Positions 34,566 through 43,832 of a stretch of DNA of 64,000 nucleotides are shown here, one piece after another. The stretch's first letter is position 1; each line of letters starts with the position of its first letter. The translations under genes and the position numbers were made by a program. The DNA comes from Bacillus sp. NEB1478 (GTDB lineage Bacteria; Bacillota; Bacilli; Bacillales; Fictibacillaceae), in contig NZ_CP134049.1 in NCBI RefSeq assembly GCF_031582965.1, forward strand, positions 3,162,001 to 3,226,000, written 5' to 3'. The notes under the pieces are model-generated. The model made no database searches, was not told where the DNA came from, and was given only the letters and a program-made list of their open reading frames with translations.

Positions 34566-35456
34566 TTACCGATTTTCTTGGATTAGAGGATGATTCAGCA
34601 CATCGTGTTTTGTATTTTTCGTAAGTTCATTTCCGTCTGAATAGATGCTTTCAAAAAAGCGGCTTGCCGGTCCTGCTAATGCTCGGTAATAGTCACTGAA
34701 CAAAGAAGCTGCATGATCTCCAAGCCATTCAGAAGGGAGAAGCTCTTGAGGAAGTCCCGGATCAATGAAAAGGAATTTACGATATTCGTGAACAAGCTTT
34801 GTACGTTCAACAAAGCATTCACCGTCCGTCATCTCACCTTTTTCAATCTTGTTTTTATCAATAACATATTTTTGAGAGTACGTTACGATGAACGAATTGT
34901 ATTTCTCGTTGATGTCATTTAAATCCCAGCACTCTGAAACTAGCTTTTCATTTTCGTTGGGGCCGTTGTATACCGCGGTAAACGAATGAACATAATCTTC
35001 AATTGAATATTTATCTATCATCAATTTAATTTGTTCATCTGATTGATGCGGCGAAATCCAAAAGCTGTTGGCTAAAAGGCCAAATCCGCTCCACACCAGT
35101 TCTTTTCTCAGTTCGTCTCTAATACTTCTTTTATCTTCTGGAATGGTATATGTAAACATGAGCCATTCACCGTTCCAAGGTTCCTGCTGCACCTTAAAGA
35201 TTCTTTTCGCTGCTTCATCCATCCGCTTTTTTCCGCGTTCTGTTAAATAATAATAACTTTTGTTGCCTTGTTTCCTGGCGGCGATCCACCCTTGTTTGTT
35301 CATTCTGGATATCGCGGCTCTTACCGCTTGTTCATTATGACCAAACTCTTCTAATAGACGGATCAAGCTCCCGATCCATATTTCACTTCCATAATGACGA
35401 ATATAATCACCGTAAAGGGTGAAGATCATGGAACGCGTGTTCAAACTGTTTTGCAT
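34566..35456 (-). CDS. paaX: Phenylacetate regulator PaaX
   Basis: A 296-residue repressor. The N-terminal helix-turn-helix is in IGSLIRLLEEFGHNEQAVRAAI and continues into a PaaX domain with the WNGEWLMFTYTIPEDKRSIR stretch and a C-terminal LHDL-type region. In other bacteria PaaX binds phenylacetyl-CoA and releases the paa promoter. ATG 35456 has GAGGT at good spacing; the upstream ATG 35462 does not. Last gene of the paa-side cluster. Confidence 0.88.
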   Translation of the reverse strand: MQNSLNTRSMIFTLYGDYIRHYGSEIWIGSLIRLLEEFGHNEQAVRAAISRMNKQGWIAARKQGNKSYYYLTERGKKRMDEAAKRIFKVQQEPWNGEWLMFTYTIPEDKRSIRDELRKELVWSGFGLLANSFWISPHQSDEQIKLMIDKYSIEDYVHSFTAVYNGPNENEKLVSECWDLNDINEKYNSFIVTYSQKYVIDKNKIEKGEMTDGECFVERTKLVHEYRKFLFIDPGLPQELLPSEWLGDHAASLFSDYYRALAGPASRFFESIYSDGNELTKNTKHDVLNHPLIQENR

Positions 35457-35523
35457 GTTCATAACCTCATTTGTACCTGTATTCTCTGTACAATCCTATC
35501 AGAATCCTATAAAGAAGAACAAG

Positions 35524-36300
35524 CTACTCTCCCTTAAAGACAGGTGCTCTTTTTTCTCCGAACGCTACAAGCGCTTCTATTCGATCTTTTGTAGGAATCG
35601 TCACTTCATACGCCTTCGCTTCAATCGCAAGACCTGTTTGAAGATCCACTTCAGTTCCGTGCTTGATCGCATACTTTGCTTGCTGAACTGCAACAGGACC
35701 ATTCTTCATGATTGCCGCAGCATAGTTCTCGCAAACAGCCATCAATTCTTCTCTGGATGTGACTTGGTTCAAAATGCCATATGAGAACGCTTCTTCTGCC
35801 ATCAATTTTTTCGCTGTTAGAATAAGCTCCATTGCTTTCGCCTGACCGATAATTCTAGGCAGACGCTGCGTTCCGCCAGCTCCCGGAATAATCGCCCAGC
35901 TTACTTCCGTCAGTCCCATTGAAGCTTCTCTGACAGAAACGCGAAGATCACAAGCTAATGCCAGCTCGAACCCGCCGCCAAACGCGTGTCCATTGATCGC
36001 ACAGATCGTCGGCTGCGGCAAAGCTTCAACAGCTGAAAACACATCCCGGATTTTACGGACGTTGCGTCTCACTTCTGCTTCCGAAAGATTACGGCGTTCT
36101 TTTAAATCTGCACCAGCACTGAATGCTTTTTCGCCTGCTCCCGTAAAAATAACAACACGGACATCGCTGTTGTGATGGATATCTTCAACGACTTCTTCTA
36201 GTTCTTTTAACGTTGCAAAGTTGAAACAGTTCAATACTTCAGGACGATTAAGTGTAACGTATGCAACATGGTCTTTTACTTCATATAAAATAGCTGACAT
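35524..36300 (-). CDS. Enoyl-CoA hydratase/isomerase (third paralogue)
   Basis: A 258-residue crotonase. Oxyanion-hole motif AFSAGADLKE and GGGFELALACD, with the acid/base glutamates in the MGLTEVSW region. It differs from the PaaF- and PaaG-like copies and resembles general or methylglutaconyl-CoA hydratases. It could serve ring-opening chemistry in place of PaaZ's hydratase half or act in beta-oxidation; not decided. Start 36300 with a GGGGGAA site. Confidence 0.7.
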   Translation of the reverse strand: MSAILYEVKDHVAYVTLNRPEVLNCFNFATLKELEEVVEDIHHNSDVRVVIFTGAGEKAFSAGADLKERRNLSEAEVRRNVRKIRDVFSAVEALPQPTICAINGHAFGGGFELALACDLRVSVREASMGLTEVSWAIIPGAGGTQRLPRIIGQAKAMELILTAKKLMAEEAFSYGILNQVTSREELMAVCENYAAAIMKNGPVAVQQAKYAIKHGTEVDLQTGLAIEAKAYEVTIPTKDRIEALVAFGEKRAPVFKGE

Positions 36301-36319
36301 CTCGATAACTTCCCCCTTA

Positions 36320-37525
36320 TTAATCTTGTATAACTTCAATGACAGAAGCAATTCCTTGGCCAACGCCGATGCACATTGCAGCAAGTCCATACCGCGATCC
36401 TTGTTTTTTCATTTCGTGAACAAGTGTTGTTAAAATTCTCGCTCCGCTCGCACCAAGCGGATGACCGAAAGCAATCGCTCCTCCGTTCACATTAACTTTT
36501 TCAGCATCCAACCCAAGTTCATTCATACATGCCAATGACTGTGAAGCGAATGCTTCATTCAGTTCAACAAGGTCAATATTTTCTACCGAGAGTCCTGCAC
36601 GCTTTAAAGCCTTTCGAGAAGCTTCAATCGGCCCTACACCCATTATCGACGGTTCTAGTCCTGCAACCCCGGATGACACATAGCGTGCTAGCGGTTTTAA
36701 TCCGAGTTCATCCGCTTTTTCCCGGCTCATCAATAATAATGCAGATGCTCCGTCATTTACACCGGAAGCGTTCCCTGCTGTAACGGATCCATCTTTAAAC
36801 AATGGTTTAAGAGTACCTAATTTTTCTAGGGAAGTTTCAGGACGCGGATGCTCATCTTCTGTAATCCAAGTTTCGTTCCCTTTTCTATCTATTAATCTTA
36901 CAGGTACGATTTCTTCTTTAAAACGGTTTTCGCTTATCGCCTTTTTGGCACGCTGCTGGCTGTTGTATGCGAATTGGTCTTGCTCTTCACGCGAAATTCC
37001 AAATTTCTTCGCTACATTTTCTGCAGTTTCAGGCATCGAATCCGTACCATACTTTTCATGCATGAGCGGATTAACGAAGCGCCAGCCGATCGTCGTATCA
37101 AACATTTTCATATCGCCGCGAGGATATTCCACTTCAGGTTTCCCCATAACAAGCGGTGCACGTGTCATACTTTCCGTTCCACCCGCAATAAAAACATCGC
37201 CTTCTCCAGCCATAATAGCACGGGCGGCGTAAATAACAGCATCCATTCCTGATCCGCATAGACGATTGATCGTTGTTCCGCCTACTTCCACAGGAAGTCC
37301 TGCTAAAAGAGCAGACATTCTCGCAACGTTTCGATTATCTTCCCCTGCACCGTTCGCGTTTCCGAAGATGACTTCTTCAATTTCTCCAGAAGGCAAGCTG
37401 CTGTTTCGCTCCAGAAGCGCGGATATGACAACCGCACCAAGATCATCAGGACGCACAGATTTTAAAGCACCTTTATACCGGCCAATCGGTGTTCTTACTG
37501 CATCAACGATAACGACTTCTCTCAT
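36320..37525 (-). CDS. paaJ: Acyl-CoA thiolase (PaaJ-like, 3-oxoadipyl-CoA)
   Basis: A 401-residue thiolase. The nucleophilic cysteine lies in [10 protein letters not shown], the histidine in [15 protein letters not shown] and the second cysteine in AMCIGVGQG. In this pathway it splits 3-oxoadipyl-CoA to succinyl-CoA and acetyl-CoA. The start overlaps the paaH stop (TAATG). Confidence 0.87.
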   Translation of the reverse strand: MREVVIVDAVRTPIGRYKGALKSVRPDDLGAVVISALLERNSSLPSGEIEEVIFGNANGAGEDNRNVARMSALLAGLPVEVGGTTINRLCGSGMDAVIYAARAIMAGEGDVFIAGGTESMTRAPLVMGKPEVEYPRGDMKMFDTTIGWRFVNPLMHEKYGTDSMPETAENVAKKFGISREEQDQFAYNSQQRAKKAISENRFKEEIVPVRLIDRKGNETWITEDEHPRPETSLEKLGTLKPLFKDGSVTAGNASGVNDGASALLLMSREKADELGLKPLARYVSSGVAGLEPSIMGVGPIEASRKALKRAGLSVENIDLVELNEAFASQSLACMNELGLDAEKVNVNGGAIAFGHPLGASGARILTTLVHEMKKQGSRYGLAAMCIGVGQGIASVIEVIQD

Positions 37526-38397
37526 TATTTTTTCACTCCGCTATCTTCTGTCGTGTAGTCATATACCCCTTTGCCTGATTTGCGGCCAAGTCTCCCTGCT
37601 TTTACATATTTAACGAGCAATGGTGCAGGGCGATATTTTTCACCTAGTGTTTGATGAAGATAATTCAAATTGTTTAAACGTGTATCAAGCCCGACTAAAT
37701 CCCCTAACTCAAAGGGTCCCATCGGGAAGTTCAATCCAAGCTTGATCGCTTTATCGATGTCTTCTGGCGTCCCTACACCTTCCTGCAGCATATAGAACGC
37801 TTCGTTGCCGATCATCGCTGAAATACGGCTCGTTACGAAACCAGGAAACTCGTTAACAGTTACTGTTTCTTTCCCCATCTTCACGGCTGCCTCTGTTGCC
37901 AGTTCAACTGTAGCATCATCTGTCTCATGCCCGCGTACAATTTCAACGAGCGGCATACGGTGAACAGGATTAAAGAAGTGCATCGCAATTACTTTTTCAG
38001 GACGCTTTGTAAACGAACCAATTTCAGTCGGGCTCATCGTTGACGTATTTGTAGCAAGCACACAATGACTTGGTGCTGAACGGTCTAATTCTTCAAAAAC
38101 TGCACGCTTGATTTCTATGTTTTCAGGAACTGCTTCGATCACGATATCAGCAGCACTGACTGCTGCAGAAAGATTCACTGAGTAGTTGAGTCTTCCTTGT
38201 GCAGAATGTGCGATTTCTGGAGAAAGCTTTCCGCGCGATACGGCTTTTGAAAAAATAGAATCGATTTCCTTTTTAGCATTATTCAACTGTTCTTCCTTTA
38301 CATCAACGAGCTGTACATCAAAACCGCCTACTGCACATACGTATGCAATTCCTCTTCCCATTACACCAGATCCGATGACTACTGCATTTTGCAACAT
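37525..38397 (-). CDS. paaH: 3-hydroxyacyl-CoA dehydrogenase (PaaH-like)
   Basis: A 290-residue NAD enzyme. Rossmann motif VVIGSGVMGRGIAYVCA, then NTSTMSPTEIGS and the catalytic HFFNPVHRMPLVEIV. It would oxidise 3-hydroxyadipyl-CoA in this pathway. Start 38397 has GGCAGGAGA. The TTAAACA palindrome at 38417 lies just upstream. Confidence 0.85.
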   Translation of the reverse strand: MLQNAVVIGSGVMGRGIAYVCAVGGFDVQLVDVKEEQLNNAKKEIDSIFSKAVSRGKLSPEIAHSAQGRLNYSVNLSAAVSAADIVIEAVPENIEIKRAVFEELDRSAPSHCVLATNTSTMSPTEIGSFTKRPEKVIAMHFFNPVHRMPLVEIVRGHETDDATVELATEAAVKMGKETVTVNEFPGFVTSRISAMIGNEAFYMLQEGVGTPEDIDKAIKLGLNFPMGPFELGDLVGLDTRLNNLNYLHQTLGEKYRPAPLLVKYVKAGRLGRKSGKGVYDYTTEDSGVKK

Positions 38398-38416
38398 GGT
38401 TTCTCCTGCCTTTCTT

Positions 38417-38432
38417 TTAAACAAGTGTTTAA
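38417..38432. promoter_or_regulatory. TTAAACA-N2-TGTTTAA palindrome, copy 2
   Basis: TTAAACAAGTGTTTAA, 20 bp upstream of the paaH start codon. A half-site of the ACG-type operator (AACGTTTATTA) follows at 38431. Confidence 0.5.
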
Positions 38433-38505
38433 CGTTTATTATGAAAAAGCGAGCACGATGGCCCGCTTTTTTTAGCTGTACTTGTATACTTTGATGCTTT
38501 TTTAG

Positions 38506-38640
38506 GGTGGTTGATTTCCGCTGCAGTTTGCTCGCTTTCCTCGGGGTGTGCGGTGAGCCCCCATGCGCTGCGCGCCCTAAGTGGTCTCACCTGTCCCACT
38601 CATCCCGTAGGAGTCTCGCAACTTCCGCTCCAATTAACTT
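38506..38640 (-). repeat. GC-rich dispersed element of about 130 bp, copy 1 (inverted)
   Basis: Runs from GTGGTTGATTTCCGC through GCTCGCTTTCC, GTGCGGTGAGCC and GTCTCACCTGTCCC to CAACTTCCGCTCCAATTAA. It is the reverse complement of the unit at 46636-46770, and much richer in G and C than its surroundings. No open frame. Similar units occur in many bacilli from memory. Confidence 0.7.
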
Positions 38641-38702
38641 GTCAATGGAGACTCATTATAAGCATTTACCCATAAGCAGCAATCATTTAGAAAAAAAGTA
38701 TC

Positions 38703-40211
38703 TTAAAGGTTAAAAGGATTCAATGGACGAGATCCTGTGTAGGAAACGACGCTCTTTGTCTCTGTATACAGATCTAACGTTTCGATACAAAGCTCACGGC
38801 CGAATCCGGATTGCTTATACCCGCCGAACGGTGTTCCCGGGAAAGCAGAAAACGGTGAGTTGATCATGATTGTACCAGCTTGAATCATACCTGCAACCCG
38901 AGTAGCTTTAGCATGATCCTTTGTCCAGATCGCTGCAGCCAGACCAAAATCGGTGTTGTTTGCAAGTTTTACCGCTTCCTTCTCATCCTTAAACGTTGAA
39001 ACGACAACTACCGGACCAAAGATTTCTTCCTTAACCACCTTCATGTTTTCGTTAACATCTGTAATGATCGTCGGCAAGTACCAGTGACCATTTTCAAAAC
39101 CATCCACTTTCGCACGTCCGCCGCCTAAAGCAATTGTTGCTCCTTCTTCTTCAGCGGACTTCACGTAGCCATCGATTACTTCAAGCTGACGCTCTGAGAT
39201 AATTGCTCCAACATGAGTACCTGAATCAAGTGGATTGCCAAGAACAAGTCTTTTCGCTTTCTCAACAAATTTTTGCATGAACGCTTCATATACACTTTCT
39301 TGAACGTACAGACGGGAACGCGCTTCACAAGACTGACCTGTGTTATAAAAGATTCCAAATAGAGAACCGTCAACAGCAGCATCAATATCACTATCTTCAA
39401 AAACGAGATTAGGAGATTTTCCGCCCAGTTCAAGCGTAACACGCTTAAGTGTTTGTGAAGCTTTTGCCATAATATCTTTACCCGTTCCTGTTTCACCTGT
39501 GAAGGCTACCTTATCAACACCTTCGTGTTCAGCAAGATAGGATCCAACGGTAGCACCGTCACCCGTAATGATATTTACAACACCTTCTGGAACACCCGCC
39601 TCATGACAAATCTCAGTCATCACGATTGCCGTTAAAGGTGTTAAACTTGCAGGTTTTAAAATAACAGAACAGCCAACAGCGATAGCCGGAGCGATCTTCC
39701 AAGCTGCCATCATCATCGGATAGTTCCAAGGAATGATCTGTGCACATACTCCTAGCGGCTCTTTCAGTGTATAGTTCATGAAAGGTCCAGGCATCGGGTT
39801 CACAGCACCGCGGTGACTTACAATCGCACCTGCATAGAACTCAAAGTCCTCGATTGCCTGCATCACTTGTCCTTGTGCAGCACTTAATGATTTTCCGCTG
39901 TTTAAAATCTCCAGTTCAACAAGCTCGTTGAAGCGTGAACGCATGATGCTCGCAATCTTGTTCATGGTTCGCGAGCGCTTATTTACAGGAGAACGCTTCC
40001 ATTTCCCCGTTTCAAAAGCAGTCCGTGCAGCTTCAACAGCACGGTCTACGTCAGCTTTCGTTGCTTTTGCCACTTTTGCTAACGGTTCGCCAGTCGCAGG
40101 ATTGCACGTTATGAAATACTCACCTTCTGAACCGCCTGCACTTTGTCCGCCGATAATCATATCGTATTGATCACGCTTTACTGCTTTTACTTCTGTCTTA
40201 GGTGTACCCAT
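38703..40211 (-). CDS. Aldehyde dehydrogenase (phenylacetate-pathway)
   Basis: A 502-residue NAD(P) aldehyde dehydrogenase. Catalytic cysteine in NTGQSCEARSR, glutamate in TLELGGKSP and structural VPWNYP-like IPWNYP. It lies within the paa operon. A stand-alone enzyme may take the place of the aldehyde half of PaaZ, which is absent; a role on phenylacetaldehyde cannot be excluded. Confidence 0.85.
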   Translation of the reverse strand: MGTPKTEVKAVKRDQYDMIIGGQSAGGSEGEYFITCNPATGEPLAKVAKATKADVDRAVEAARTAFETGKWKRSPVNKRSRTMNKIASIMRSRFNELVELEILNSGKSLSAAQGQVMQAIEDFEFYAGAIVSHRGAVNPMPGPFMNYTLKEPLGVCAQIIPWNYPMMMAAWKIAPAIAVGCSVILKPASLTPLTAIVMTEICHEAGVPEGVVNIITGDGATVGSYLAEHEGVDKVAFTGETGTGKDIMAKASQTLKRVTLELGGKSPNLVFEDSDIDAAVDGSLFGIFYNTGQSCEARSRLYVQESVYEAFMQKFVEKAKRLVLGNPLDSGTHVGAIISERQLEVIDGYVKSAEEEGATIALGGGRAKVDGFENGHWYLPTIITDVNENMKVVKEEIFGPVVVVSTFKDEKEAVKLANNTDFGLAAAIWTKDHAKATRVAGMIQAGTIMINSPFSAFPGTPFGGYKQSGFGRELCIETLDLYTETKSVVSYTGSRPLNPFNL

Positions 40212-40239
40212 GTTACTCGACTCCCCTTTTCTTAGCTGT

Positions 40240-41010
40240 CTACTTGCCTGTGAATGCAGGTTTTCTCTTTTCTAAAAAAGCATGTAATCCTTCTTGATGA
40301 TCTTCTGATTCCCCAGCAATCTTTTGAGCTTGTGCTTCATATTCGAGCACTTCGTTCAGGTCGCTATCCCAACTTTTATTCATGTAGCGCTTAATAAGTC
40401 CGATCGCTTTTGTAGGCATGTTGGAAAGTTTCTCTGCAAACGTCTCAACTTCCAGCATGAAATCCTCTTCACTAACCGTCTTCGTAACAAGTCCAAACTC
40501 TTTCGCTTGTGCTGCTGAAATTTTTTCGCCTAATACGGCAAGTTCCATCGCTTTCGCATGTCCGACAAGCCTAGGCAAGAAATATAGATTTCCTGAATCA
40601 GGTACTAATCCAACATGAATGAACGCTTCTATGAAACTTGCTTTTTCACTCGCAATCCGGAAATCACAAGCAAGCGCGAGGCTCATACCCGCACCGGCTG
40701 CTACACCGTTAACTGCTGCGATAACAGGCTTTTCCATAGCTACTAAAGCTTGAACCATCGGGTTATAACCTTTGCGAAGAACTTCGCCATAATCCGTATC
40801 TGTTGAACCTGATAGATCTTGTCCTGAACAGAACGCCCGGCCAGAACCAGTGATGACAACAGCTCTCACATTGCTGTCTTTGTTCGCTTCTTTAATCGCC
40901 GACACCATTTCTTTATGCATAAGGGATGTAAAAGCGTTCAGCTTATCTGGACGGTTTAATGTAATCCAAGCCGTTTTCCCTCTTGTTTCATAGCTTATCG
41001 TTTCAAACAT
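40240..41010 (-). CDS. paaG: Ring-epoxide isomerase PaaG
   Basis: A 256-residue crotonase-fold protein. GRAFCSGQDLSG and VNGVAAGAGMSLALACD match PaaG, as does GLVPDSGNLYFLPR. In the pathway it converts ring-1,2-epoxyphenylacetyl-CoA to oxepin-CoA. Start 41010 has GGGGGATAACG. Confidence 0.85.
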   Translation of the reverse strand: MFETISYETRGKTAWITLNRPDKLNAFTSLMHKEMVSAIKEANKDSNVRAVVITGSGRAFCSGQDLSGSTDTDYGEVLRKGYNPMVQALVAMEKPVIAAVNGVAAGAGMSLALACDFRIASEKASFIEAFIHVGLVPDSGNLYFLPRLVGHAKAMELAVLGEKISAAQAKEFGLVTKTVSEEDFMLEVETFAEKLSNMPTKAIGLIKRYMNKSWDSDLNEVLEYEAQAQKIAGESEDHQEGLHAFLEKRKPAFTGK

Positions 41011-41020
41011 CGTTATCCCC

Positions 41021-41797
41021 CTATTTACCCTTAAACTCTGCAGGACGTTTTTCAACAAAAGCTTTCATGCCTTCTTTTTGATCCTGTGATGAGAATAAGA
41101 GATAAAAGTTTTTTCGTTCAAACTGCATGCCATCGTAAGTTGAATAGTCGATTGATTTATAGACAGTTTCTTTAATTAAACGAACAGATAATGGTGCTCT
41201 TGATGCTACTTGCTTCGCATATTTTATAGCTTCATCTAAAACGAGTTCCGGAGCAATCACGCGGTTGATCACACCGTGTTGAAGAGCTTCTCCGGCAGTC
41301 ATCGGATCACCTAGCCACAGCCATTCCAACGCTTTTTTCTGGCCCATTAATTTTGTGAGCTTAACCGTTCCGCCAGCTCCTGGCATAACACCCAGCTTGA
41401 TTTCAGGAAAACCAAACTGAGCGTTTTCAGCGGCAAACAAAATATCGGCACATAATGCTAATTCAAAACCTCCGCCGAAACAGTAGCCATTAACAGCACC
41501 GATAATCGGCTTCTTTATTGTTGCAAGACGATCCCATTCCTTAAACTGGTTTAATAGTTCAAGAGATACGCTGTCGTCATCTTTCATTTCATCAATATCG
41601 GCACCTGCGGCAAATGCTCGTTCATTGCCAGTCAAAACAATCGCTTTTACCTCGTCGTTACGATCAAATCCTTCAAAAGCATCCAGAAGTTCCGTAACCA
41701 TCGGCCTGTTAATCGCATTGAGCACGCGCGGCCTGTTTAATTGAATTAAGGCAATCCCATCATCAACTGAGGTTAAGATTGTCTCAAAATTACTCAT
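41021..41797 (-). CDS. paaF: Enoyl-CoA hydratase PaaF-like
   Basis: A 258-residue crotonase with NERAFAAGADIDEM and VNGYCFGGGFELALCAD. It matches PaaF (2,3-dehydroadipyl-CoA hydratase). ATG 41797 has a GAGGAAG site and overlaps the upstream gene's end. Confidence 0.82.
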   Translation of the reverse strand: MSNFETILTSVDDGIALIQLNRPRVLNAINRPMVTELLDAFEGFDRNDEVKAIVLTGNERAFAAGADIDEMKDDDSVSLELLNQFKEWDRLATIKKPIIGAVNGYCFGGGFELALCADILFAAENAQFGFPEIKLGVMPGAGGTVKLTKLMGQKKALEWLWLGDPMTAGEALQHGVINRVIAPELVLDEAIKYAKQVASRAPLSVRLIKETVYKSIDYSTYDGMQFERKNFYLLFSSQDQKEGMKAFVEKRPAEFKGK

Positions 41798-42095
41798 TGA
41801 CTTCCTCACCGATCATGAGCGTTACAAGTTCAGCTGCAAAGCTCATCAAGTCTTTTCCAGAAGCTTTTCCTTCATCAGACTTCATCGCTGCTTTTAATGC
41901 ATCATGGTCGTCATAGTACATTTCACAAAGAATGTGGTAGTCGCTTTTTCCCATTGGTGAACCTACAATTTTTGTTACTTCCATTTTACGAAGGCCAGGA
42001 ATTTGTTTCGTGATTTCTGTATGATGTCCATAATAGTGTTCGTCGAATTTTTCGATATTCTCAGGTGTTTTGTATAGTGCGATTAGTTTTACCAT
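41790..42095 (-). CDS. EthD family protein
   Basis: A 101-residue ferredoxin-fold dimeric protein (YKTPENIEKFDEHYYGHHTE to GSPMGKSDYHILCEMYYDD). EthD proteins accompany oxidations and isomerisations but their activity is often unknown. It is embedded in the paa operon between paaD and paaF and may support the epoxidase or epoxide step. Start 42095 has GGGAGGAAAC. Confidence 0.78.
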   Translation of the reverse strand: MVKLIALYKTPENIEKFDEHYYGHHTEITKQIPGLRKMEVTKIVGSPMGKSDYHILCEMYYDDHDALKAAMKSDEGKASGKDLMSFAAELVTLMIGEEVNE

Positions 42096-42129
42096 GTTTG
42101 TTTCCTCCCTATATTTACATACATATTTT

Positions 42130-42630
42130 TTATCCCATATCGGCAACGGGTTTCATTGCCTCAAACGGGTTCTTGCACGATTTGCAGTAAAGGATGCTTC
42201 TGCAAGCTGTCGGACCAAAGATGTTTTCCATCGTCACATAAGTTGAACCGCAGTACGGACAGTCAATCTCCCAAGGCTCGCCCATTACATGGTTTGCCGG
42301 CGGAGGCGAGATGCCAAACTCTTTTAGCTTCTCACGTCCTTCTGGAGAAATCCTGTCTGTTGTCCAAGGCGGTGTATATACAAAGTTCACTTCTACTGAT
42401 GTAATTCCTTCTACTTTTTCGACAGCCTTTTTAATATCTCTTTCAATAATGTGCAACGCTGGACACCCGGAAAAAGTAGGAAGTACAGATACTTTCACTG
42501 TTCCATCTGTCACTTCAACTTCGTGGATCATACCGAGGTCAAGAATATTGACGGAAGCAATCTCAGGATCTTTAACATGCCCTAGCACATCCATAACTGT
42601 CAGTTTCATGCTGTTTATTGATTCGGACAC
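42130..42630 (-). CDS. paaD: Phenylacetyl-CoA epoxidase subunit PaaD
   Basis: A 166-residue protein of the MIP18/DUF59 type, with the helix-loop VKDPEIASVNILDLGM and a C-terminal zinc ribbon (CPYCGSTYVTM, CKSCKNPFEAM). It helps mature the iron cofactor of the PaaABC epoxidase. GTG 42630 is chosen because AAAGGAG is 9 bp upstream; the ATG at 42639 abuts that site. Confidence 0.87.
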   Translation of the reverse strand: MSESINSMKLTVMDVLGHVKDPEIASVNILDLGMIHEVEVTDGTVKVSVLPTFSGCPALHIIERDIKKAVEKVEGITSVEVNFVYTPPWTTDRISPEGREKLKEFGISPPPANHVMGEPWEIDCPYCGSTYVTMENIFGPTACRSILYCKSCKNPFEAMKPVADMG

Positions 42631-42660
42631 GTGGTTCATCTCCTTTCTTCTCGTCTTTAA

Positions 42661-43467
42661 TTACCAGCCTGTTGCAGGGTTCGTTGCGTAAACTTCTGAT
42701 AATGTTGCAAGTGCGTTTTCTAAGTCCATTGTATGAACTCCATTCCGCCCGTTGCCTCTTTCCATTCGAGGTTCACCAGAAATGTTGAGACCAACCTCAT
42801 TAAATACAGCTTCAATTTTATTCATAAAGCGTTTCTTCATGACCGCTTCATCATCGATAAAGTTCGCTTTTACGATTTCAGCGTACGAAGGGCCAAGAGT
42901 TAAAACACCGCCAAAGTCATTCCAAACCTTTTCAACAGCTGCCGTCATGCGTTTCTTCGCTTCATCAGTACTCGTCATAAGTTGCTTAAACCAGATTTCC
43001 CAGTGCATCAAATGATAGTATTGCTCAATCATAATCTTGCGTGCTGCTTCTGCTAACGGCTCATAGTCCGAATGTCTTAATGATTCAAGGCGAATTTGCT
43101 TATGCAAAGCGTAAAAATAGTTTCTTACTACAGCAAAGGCCCAATCATAATCAGGCTCTTTCAAATACGTTCCATGTCCGTTTACTTCTTCTAAAAGAAT
43201 GGCATTTTTGAACTTGTCAGCTGAACGGAGATGAGCGATTTTGTCCGCTTCCCCTTCTCCTAAATCTTCAAGAAGACGATAGTAAAGGTTCGCATGTCCC
43301 ATCATATCCTGGCTGATTGAAGAAAAAGCAACGTCTTCTTCAATATGAGGCGCAAGACCGAGCCATTCTGATCCGCGGTAAGCAAGAATGAAATCATCAT
43401 CTGCTAATTGATAGAGGAGCTCGATTAACGCTGCTTTCTCTTGTGGCTTTATTGTTTCCTGTGTCAT
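42661..43467 (-). CDS. paaC: Phenylacetyl-CoA epoxidase subunit PaaC
   Basis: A 268-residue structural partner of PaaA with ferritin-like helices (LADDDFILAYRGSEWLG, SQDMMGHANLYYR). It lacks its own active diiron site in the family but is needed for the complex. Start overlaps the paaB stop. Confidence 0.9.
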   Translation of the reverse strand: MTQETIKPQEKAALIELLYQLADDDFILAYRGSEWLGLAPHIEEDVAFSSISQDMMGHANLYYRLLEDLGEGEADKIAHLRSADKFKNAILLEEVNGHGTYLKEPDYDWAFAVVRNYFYALHKQIRLESLRHSDYEPLAEAARKIMIEQYYHLMHWEIWFKQLMTSTDEAKKRMTAAVEKVWNDFGGVLTLGPSYAEIVKANFIDDEAVMKKRFMNKIEAVFNEVGLNISGEPRMERGNGRNGVHTMDLENALATLSEVYATNPATGW

Positions 43468-43811
43468 TAATTGTCTCCCCTTCCGCCAAGAATGTGCTTC
43501 TCGGTAAATTGCTCTTGATTGTAGTCACGCCATTTTTTCTTTAAATAACCGTATCCTTTAGTCTCTCGATACTCCTTATCCAAACGTTTGAGCATTTCTT
43601 TTTCATCTTGGCTCAAACCTCGGATGTTCTCTCTCTTCACGACCCAAATATCAGCGACTGTCTCTCTTCTGAAAAAGTTCTCTTTTGCCATGATGAGCGC
43701 CATATCCGCATTGGGAGCCAGCAAGCTGAAGCTATGCTGAAACGGAGATTTGTCTGTTTTTTTGCTGAATACTTCATATACGTTATAAAATTCATTATTC
43801 TGCTCGTTCAC
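43467..43811 (-). CDS. paaB: Phenylacetyl-CoA epoxidase subunit PaaB
   Basis: A 114-residue bridging subunit with the start YNVYEVFSKKTDKSPFQHS and ADMALIMAKENFFRRE. It forms the second layer of the PaaABCE-type oxygenase. Slightly longer than E. coli PaaB at the C terminus (GYLKKKWRDYNQEQF). Confidence 0.9.
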   Translation of the reverse strand: MNEQNNEFYNVYEVFSKKTDKSPFQHSFSLLAPNADMALIMAKENFFRRETVADIWVVKRENIRGLSQDEKEMLKRLDKEYRETKGYGYLKKKWRDYNQEQFTEKHILGGRGDN

Positions 43812-43832
43812 TTTTGAATTCTCCTTCCCCTG